NCBI GenBank assembly: GCA_040255525.1
Contig: JBDZVD010000013.1
Location: 1-64,000, forward strand
Reading direction: 5' to 3'
From: Rugosimonospora sp040255525
GTDB lineage: Bacteria > Actinomycetota > Actinomycetes > Mycobacteriales > Micromonosporaceae
Length of the DNA stretch: 64,000 nt
Within the stretch, counting starts at the first letter, position 1. Every line of letters starts with the position of its first letter. The position numbers and the translations under genes are program-made. The notes below the pieces were generated by a model, which worked only from the letters and a program-made list of their open reading frames with translations, was not told the DNA's origin and searched no databases. Positions 59,863-64,000 of this stretch are shown here, one piece after another.

Positions 59863-60500
59863 CCCCGTCTCGGCAACCGGATCAAAAACCACAATCAGCA
59901 CCGGGGCCCCGACCCGGATCGGCGCCGAAGACCGGGCGGGCGCGGCAAAATTGATGACCGCCGAACCCGCCCGGCTCGGGTACCCACGGATCAGTCGAGC
60001 GGGCCGATCTTGCCGCGGCCACCGGTGCGGTGCCGTCCGGCCGGCGTGGCAGTGACCGGGCCGCTCGCGTCGGCCATGTCGAGGTCGATCTGGTCGGCGG
60101 GCTGCCAGCCGAGCGGGTGCAGCAGGGTCGCGACGCCGACCCGGCCGGAACGGTCGAGGCGCCCGACGTCGAACACGACCGGACCGCGGGCCCCTCGGCG
60201 TGGCGGTGGGCAGGGCGGTCAGGGACAGTGGGGACGTCGCGGAGTCGCGGTCACACCGGGAGCGCTACCACTGTTCCGGAACGCTCTGGGAGCACTGCAG
60301 GACCAGGCACTGGGACGGGCTGGCACAGGGCGCGCCGCGACTCCAGGCACCGACGCCGAGTGACGTAGCGCCAGGTGGACAGCTTCCGGATGTCGAATGA
60401 CGCGTGAACCCCACCTGGGTCTACGCGAACCCGTCAGGGCAGGGCGGCCGACATCGCCCACCGGCCCGGTACCGGACCAGTGGGCGACGGGAGCGGCGGT
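59863..60500. other. Sparse stretch between the TetR gene and the unknown protein
   Basis: These 638 bases hold only one supportable reading frame, the 61-residue AbrB-like fragment at 59991-60176. I saw no RNA gene, repeat or transposase here. The first 90 bases after the TetR stop contain GC-rich partial repeats that could act as a terminator, but no clean hairpin. Confidence 0.4.
59991..60176 (-). CDS. Short AbrB/SpoVT-like protein or fragment
   Basis: The 61-residue product reads FDVGRLDRSGRVGVATLLHP, LGWQPADQIDLDMADASG and HRTGGRGKIGPLD. DRSGRV with LLxxLGWQPxDxID resembles the N-terminal half of actinobacterial AbrB-type proteins, and GRGKI resembles the start of a second AbrB strand. 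The protein ends before the DNA-binding fold is complete. It has a GTG start (60176) and no clear ribosome binding site. It may be a truncated gene; the family link is from motif resemblance only. Confidence 0.4.
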   Translation of the reverse strand: MFDVGRLDRSGRVGVATLLHPLGWQPADQIDLDMADASGPVTATPAGRHRTGGRGKIGPLD

Positions 60501-61301
60501 TCAGGAGAAGATGAATACCAGGTCCTGGCCGGCGGTCAATTCGATACTCGCGATCCCCGTGATGCCCAGCTTGTCGCCGTAGTGCACGACGAGAAAGTGG
60601 GGTCCGGAGCCGTTGGCCGTACCCAGTAACGCCGCGAAGTCCCTGTCAGCCGGGGTGAAGAAGCCGACCGGCAGGGCGTCGTCGTTGCGCTCCCAGCGCA
60701 TGTGGTCGAGGACCCCCTCGGTATCCGCGGCGCGGGACTGCTGGCGCCGAAGCAGCGCCAGCCGTGGCAGTGCGGCGCCAGGGTGTGCGCGCTGCCAGGC
60801 GGCCCGGTACTGGTAGAAGTACACGTCCGCGTTGGTCAACGGCTCGGCGCTTTCCCGGGAGTTCTGCCACGAGAGCAGCACACCGTATTCGGGCAGCGGC
60901 GTGTTCTTATACGCGTAGCCAGTGCCCGAACGCTGCTTCCACGCGGTCTCCAGCGCCGCGTAGGTGGGCGAATCCGCGTTGTAGACCACGTTCGTCACAT
61001 ACTCGTTGGTGAATGTGTCGACCGGCTTCGGTGCACGCTGCGGCGCGCGCATCGCGGTCAGGCGCTGCCTGCCCTTGTCGGAGCACGTCGCGTACGTCTG
61101 CGCGTTCTTCCCGGCATTTCGCTGGACCAGGGCGTCTTCGCGGTAACTCGCCGGTGGTGGTGGCGGAACGTAGGCACGCATGGGCGGCGGTGGCCCACCC
61201 CGGTTCGCCTGCTGTGGCGGCGCCTCGGCGGGCTGTGGGATCTCTGGCAGGTCCAAGGTGACTCCCTGTCGACGGGCTGCTCGAAGTGACCGGCAGGCCA
61301 T
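60501..61301 (-). CDS. Unknown protein with proline-rich N-terminal segment
   Basis: I do not recognise this protein of about 266 residues. An N-terminal region is rich in Pro (PPPPMRAYVPPPPPASYRED) and likely disordered. The rest looks folded and soluble (FTNEYVTNVVYNADSPTYAA, PLPEYGVLLSWQNS, ADVYFYQYRAAWQRAHPG). It ends with a beta-rich part (HFLVVHYGDKLGITGIASIE) and a hydrophobic C-terminal LVFIFS. The start is uncertain: ATG at 61301, or TTG at about 61262 with GGGAG before it. It is read in the same direction as the DUF4231 and LCAT-like genes, 149 bases downstream of them, and probably belongs to the same accessory module. Confidence 0.55.
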   Translation of the reverse strand: MACRSLRAARRQGVTLDLPEIPQPAEAPPQQANRGGPPPPMRAYVPPPPPASYREDALVQRNAGKNAQTYATCSDKGRQRLTAMRAPQRAPKPVDTFTNEYVTNVVYNADSPTYAALETAWKQRSGTGYAYKNTPLPEYGVLLSWQNSRESAEPLTNADVYFYQYRAAWQRAHPGAALPRLALLRRQQSRAADTEGVLDHMRWERNDDALPVGFFTPADRDFAALLGTANGSGPHFLVVHYGDKLGITGIASIELTAGQDLVFIFS

Positions 61302-61450
61302 CACATCATCACAACGAGCAACCTCAGGAACACCTATTGTGTCGATAATCCGGCAACATGGAAGGGGCCACCGGCCCACACACGGGAACTGGGCTGGCAC
61401 AGCGCATGCCGCGTCTTCAGTGCCTCATGAAGTTCGGTGCCGTGCGCCGG

Positions 61451-62341
61451 TCAGGCCGGCTCGTCGCCCCGGGCGAGCTTGGTCATCCAGCCGTCGTTCT
61501 GGATCGAGATAACCTGCTCGCACTGCGCCACCAACTCGTCGTCGGCCCGTTCGTCACGGGGGCCGATCTCGTAGCGTGTGCGCAGGTCCTCGAGCTGGTT
61601 GACGGTCCGGGTGAACTCGACCTGCTGGTATTCGTAGCGTTGGGCCGCGGCGTGCGCGGTGATGGCCGCGCCGATGGTCGTCAACACGGCCACCCAGGCG
61701 CTCAGGCCACCTTCCGGGAAGAACCCGGTGACGGCCGCAAGGGCGGCCGCGAACAGGCTCAGGACGAACTCGACGACGCGCAGGTTCCGCAGCCGCTGGC
61801 GGAACTCGGCCGCCTTGGGCCGGTAGTAGCCGTCGATCTGGCTGTTGAGCCGCCCGGTGATGAATGACGGCACGTCCTGCACCGCGGGCAGTTCCCGGTT
61901 GTCCGGCTCGATGCCGGCGATGTAGCGGGTCAGGTCTGGCTGGTCCGCGACGATCTGCTCGACGTTGTTTTGCAGCGCCTGCCGCCGGTCGGCGCCGCGG
62001 TACGGTGCGACGCCCGCGAGGTAGGAGTAGATCTGCGTCTTCAGCGCCTCGGACACCGACCGGACCCGGGTCCAGTCGCGGGTCATCTGGCTGGTCGCGC
62101 GCCCGCCGACCACCGGCGACAAGCCCAGCAGGAGCGCGGCCAGGACGCCCAGGCTCCACGCGAGCGTCGAGTTCCAGCGGCCGAACTGGGCCGACGCCGT
62201 GCTCGTCACCGCGCCGGCGACGGCGAACCGCAGCGCCCAGAGGCGGGCCCGGCCGATGTCGTGCTTCAGACCGTTGGCGGCCTTGGACCAGACGTTCTGC
62301 CGCTGCCACAACGTGATCAGTGAAGTGTCCTGGGGATCCAC
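61451..62341 (-). CDS. DUF4231 (SLATT-like) membrane protein
   Basis: This 296-residue protein has two pairs of hydrophobic helices, near residues 33-80 and 188-235, around a polar helical middle (RVRSVSEALKTQIYSYLAGV then PYRGADRR). The R-x-x-SEALK-x-x-x-Y-x-Y-x-A-x-x-PY pattern is that of DUF4231, a member of the SLATT superfamily of predicted pore-forming effectors found with nucleotide-sensing and other defence genes. Unlike single SLATT units, it has two such helix pairs. It lies 29 bases after the LCAT-like gene in the same direction. No nucleotide cyclase or SLOG sensor is visible here, so the trigger would lie beyond the right edge if one exists. The family call is from pattern recall. 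Confidence 0.65.
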   Translation of the reverse strand: MDPQDTSLITLWQRQNVWSKAANGLKHDIGRARLWALRFAVAGAVTSTASAQFGRWNSTLAWSLGVLAALLLGLSPVVGGRATSQMTRDWTRVRSVSEALKTQIYSYLAGVAPYRGADRRQALQNNVEQIVADQPDLTRYIAGIEPDNRELPAVQDVPSFITGRLNSQIDGYYRPKAAEFRQRLRNLRVVEFVLSLFAAALAAVTGFFPEGGLSAWVAVLTTIGAAITAHAAAQRYEYQQVEFTRTVNQLEDLRTRYEIGPRDERADDELVAQCEQVISIQNDGWMTKLARGDEPA

Positions 62342-62370
62342 CGTACGAGGTTCCTTCCGGAATTGTCGGT

Positions 62371-64000
62371 TCAGGGCTGGTCATCGAGTACGGCGAATTC
62401 GGCGTCGGCGACTGTGTCGCTGCCGATCACCAGGCTGATGCGGTAGAGCGGTCCGGAATCGCGCGGCAGGTTCAAGGTGAACGGCATGAAGTCATCGCTG
62501 GAGCCGAGGGCGACGTTGGTGACGCGCCGATTGGTGGTCAGGTCGACGACGCGGAACTCGGCCTTGGCCCCGGGGGGTACCCGGACGTGGCCGGTGACCT
62601 CCTCCAGCGGGCCGAAGGCATCCGGGATCTGGATGACGCCGCTGCGCGGGACCGACGTCCGCCCGATGCCGTCCGGGATCGTGCCTGTGGCGACCAGGGC
62701 GGCGGCGATGAAGTCGACGACCCGCGGATTGGACTGCAGGGCCCCGTGCCGGTCCGAGACGTAGAACGTCTGGGGCTCGGCGCCGGAGCCGGATGGCAGC
62801 GCCGAGAACCGGGGGACGACACCGTCACCGTCCTGCTCCGGATCGTCGGTGTCAAGTCGGTCGCCGACCTGGCGGGCGAAGTAGGCAGTGGGCTGGTTGA
62901 TGCCGACGACCGGCAGGATCGCGTGGTCGCCGGACGGCACGACCATCGCACCGACCCCGTCGAGGAACCGGCGGCCCTCCAGTACCCGCTCCCGATCGAG
63001 CCCGGGCAACACCACGTCGTCTAGGCGGCGCACCTGACCGTCGCCGGTGTCGACGGTGCGAAACGTGGGCAGGGTCTGGTACAGCGGCTGCAACGAGCGG
63101 ATCAAGGTCGTCAGGTCCAGCCGCAGCGCCCCGATGCCGGGACGTGCGCCGTTGACGAGTTGTTCGAGGGCTCGGACCGTCCCGCGGAACGGCGTGCCGA
63201 TGGGGATGAACAGCCTGGTGAACTCCCACCCGCCGAGCTGGGCGAGGAAATGGCCGGCGACCAGCCCGCCCTCGCCGTGCCCGACAAGGACCAGCCGTGC
63301 GTCGGGACCGCCCTCAGCCGCCCGCCACCGGTCGAGCTCGTCGAGTATCTCGACCTGCAGGCGTTGCGCGGCCTGCCGGATGTCGCGCCGCCAGTCCCAG
63401 GCGAACCCGACAACACGCTGAGCATCCCGCTTGCCGAGCGTGTCGATCAGCCGGCCGTATCCGCTGACCGACCAAAGGCCCGGCAGCAACCCGATGTCGG
63501 TCAGGACGCCGTCCGCCCTGACCCCGTCGTCGCCGGCGTCAGCAGGCAGCAGCAGGTCGTTGAGGCTCCACATCGCCCGCACCAGCTGCGACGTCGTGCC
63601 GCCCCACAGCACGCGGTTCTGCCGCCGCAACCGGCTGCCGAGCAGGCCCGGGATGACGACGACCAGATCCCGGTTCACGGGGACCGCCGAGCCGGGCTTC
63701 GACACGGGCTCGTGGGTTGGTGGGGGCGCCGGGGTCGGCGCGGCGGCCGGGAGGTGGTAGCTGTCGCCGTTGAGCGTCCGCAGTCCCACCGGCCCGGGTC
63801 CGACGTCGACGGTCCGCGACTCGCCGGAGGAGAAGGTGACGACCTGGGTGCGCCCGCCTGCCGTCACCGCGACGTGCAATGGCCGGGTGACCGGCAGCCT
63901 GATCCCGGTCGCCCGCTGCGCCGCGAAGGTGCCGATGTCCAGTGACGAGCCCCGGCGACGAACCGCGACCTCCACGGTCGGCAGCGCGAGATCGATCTCG
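62371..64000 (-). CDS. LCAT-like alpha/beta hydrolase lacking its nucleophile serine (cut by window edge)
   Basis: The frame is open to the right edge, so the N terminus is missing; 543 residues are visible. After a beta-rich N-terminal domain and a Pro-rich linker (APTPAPPPTHEPVSKP), an alpha/beta-hydrolase domain starts at DLVVVIPGLLGSRL, as in lecithin:cholesterol acyltransferase-like lipases. The acid and His are present (DGDGVVPRFSALP and DRHGALQSN). The nucleophile elbow reads LVLVGHGEGGLVAGHFL: the expected Ser of HSxGG is Gly. The nucleotides at 63271-63273 give GGC, so this is not a near-miss of frame. A C-terminal beta-sandwich of about 120 residues follows. It could be an inactive scaffold or use another nucleophile. 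Confidence 0.7.
   Translation of the reverse strand, partial: EIDLALPTVEVAVRRRGSSLDIGTFAAQRATGIRLPVTRPLHVAVTAGGRTQVVTFSSGESRTVDVGPGPVGLRTLNGDSYHLPAAAPTPAPPPTHEPVSKPGSAVPVNRDLVVVIPGLLGSRLRRQNRVLWGGTTSQLVRAMWSLNDLLLPADAGDDGVRADGVLTDIGLLPGLWSVSGYGRLIDTLGKRDAQRVVGFAWDWRRDIRQAAQRLQVEILDELDRWRAAEGGPDARLVLVGHGEGGLVAGHFLAQLGGWEFTRLFIPIGTPFRGTVRALEQLVNGARPGIGALRLDLTTLIRSLQPLYQTLPTFRTVDTGDGQVRRLDDVVLPGLDRERVLEGRRFLDGVGAMVVPSGDHAILPVVGINQPTAYFARQVGDRLDTDDPEQDGDGVVPRFSALPSGSGAEPQTFYVSDRHGALQSNPRVVDFIAAALVATGTIPDGIGRTSVPRSGVIQIPDAFGPLEEVTGHVRVPPGAKAEFRVVDLTTNRRVTNVALGSSDDFMPFTLNLPRDSGPLYRISLVIGSDTVADAEFAVLDDQP

Noticed and set aside
1..64000. CRISPR arrays, tRNA or rRNA genes, prophage genes
   Set aside because: No regularly spaced repeats, no cloverleaf-like sequence with a TpsiC arm, and no phage structural or integrase genes were seen on reading both strands.

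Overview
The window comes from the chromosome of a high-GC Gram-positive actinobacterium. GC content is near 70%, GTG and TTG starts are common, neighbouring genes often overlap by four bases (ATGA or GTGA), and the families are typical of that phylum: an XRE-nSTAND1-WD40 protein, a secreted DUF2690 protein, an OtsB-GH15 fusion, a DUF2231-Rieske fusion and a sugar ABC importer without its own ATPase. The genus cannot be fixed from this sequence. I found no rRNA, tRNA or CRISPR array.

Positions 1-17 kb form an anaerobic nitrogen-respiration island. It holds a ROK repressor cut by the left edge, then a coupled operon of SufR-like regulator, NnrS-like membrane protein, second membrane protein and copper nitrite reductase nirK. 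A divergent hemerythrin-DUF2249 protein, a TDT-family exporter, a damaged ferredoxin with two DsbA-like proteins, and the complete narGHJI nitrate reductase operon follow. Nitrate to nitrite to NO is therefore encoded, and no recognisable NO reductase is visible.

Positions 17-30 kb are mostly stress and transport genes: an MscS channel, an IclR regulator divergent from an OpuC-type osmoprotectant importer, a LysR regulator divergent from an EamA exporter, a DUF2231-Rieske protein, an IS256 relic, a copper chaperone behind a CsoR-like palindrome, and two MFS exporters.

Positions 30-46 kb are accessory and partly decayed. A purA-like fragment and a guaA fragment lie head to head, each missing its 5' end. 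An SDR gene, a thymidylate-kinase-like gene and a LacI regulator follow. Next come a large XRE-nSTAND1-WD40 protein divergent from a secreted DUF2690 protein, a second SufR-like regulator divergent from a DoxX protein, transaldolase, a dead FAD reductase, an acyl-CoA synthetase, and a second head-to-head pair of truncated genes (SDR and LysR).

Positions 45.6-54.8 kb form a long leftward sugar operon: ROK repressor, Gfo/Idh/MocA dehydrogenase, binding lipoprotein, two permeases, medium-chain dehydrogenase and the OtsB-GH15 fusion. Positions 55-60 kb carry a DUF2218-P450 fusion, a methyltransferase, an ABC-2 exporter with a 55-residue membrane peptide, and a divergent TetR regulator. The right edge (60.5-64 kb) holds an unknown proline-rich protein, a DUF4231 (SLATT-like) membrane protein and an LCAT-like hydrolase whose nucleophile serine is replaced by glycine. 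This last set is a candidate uncharacterised system.
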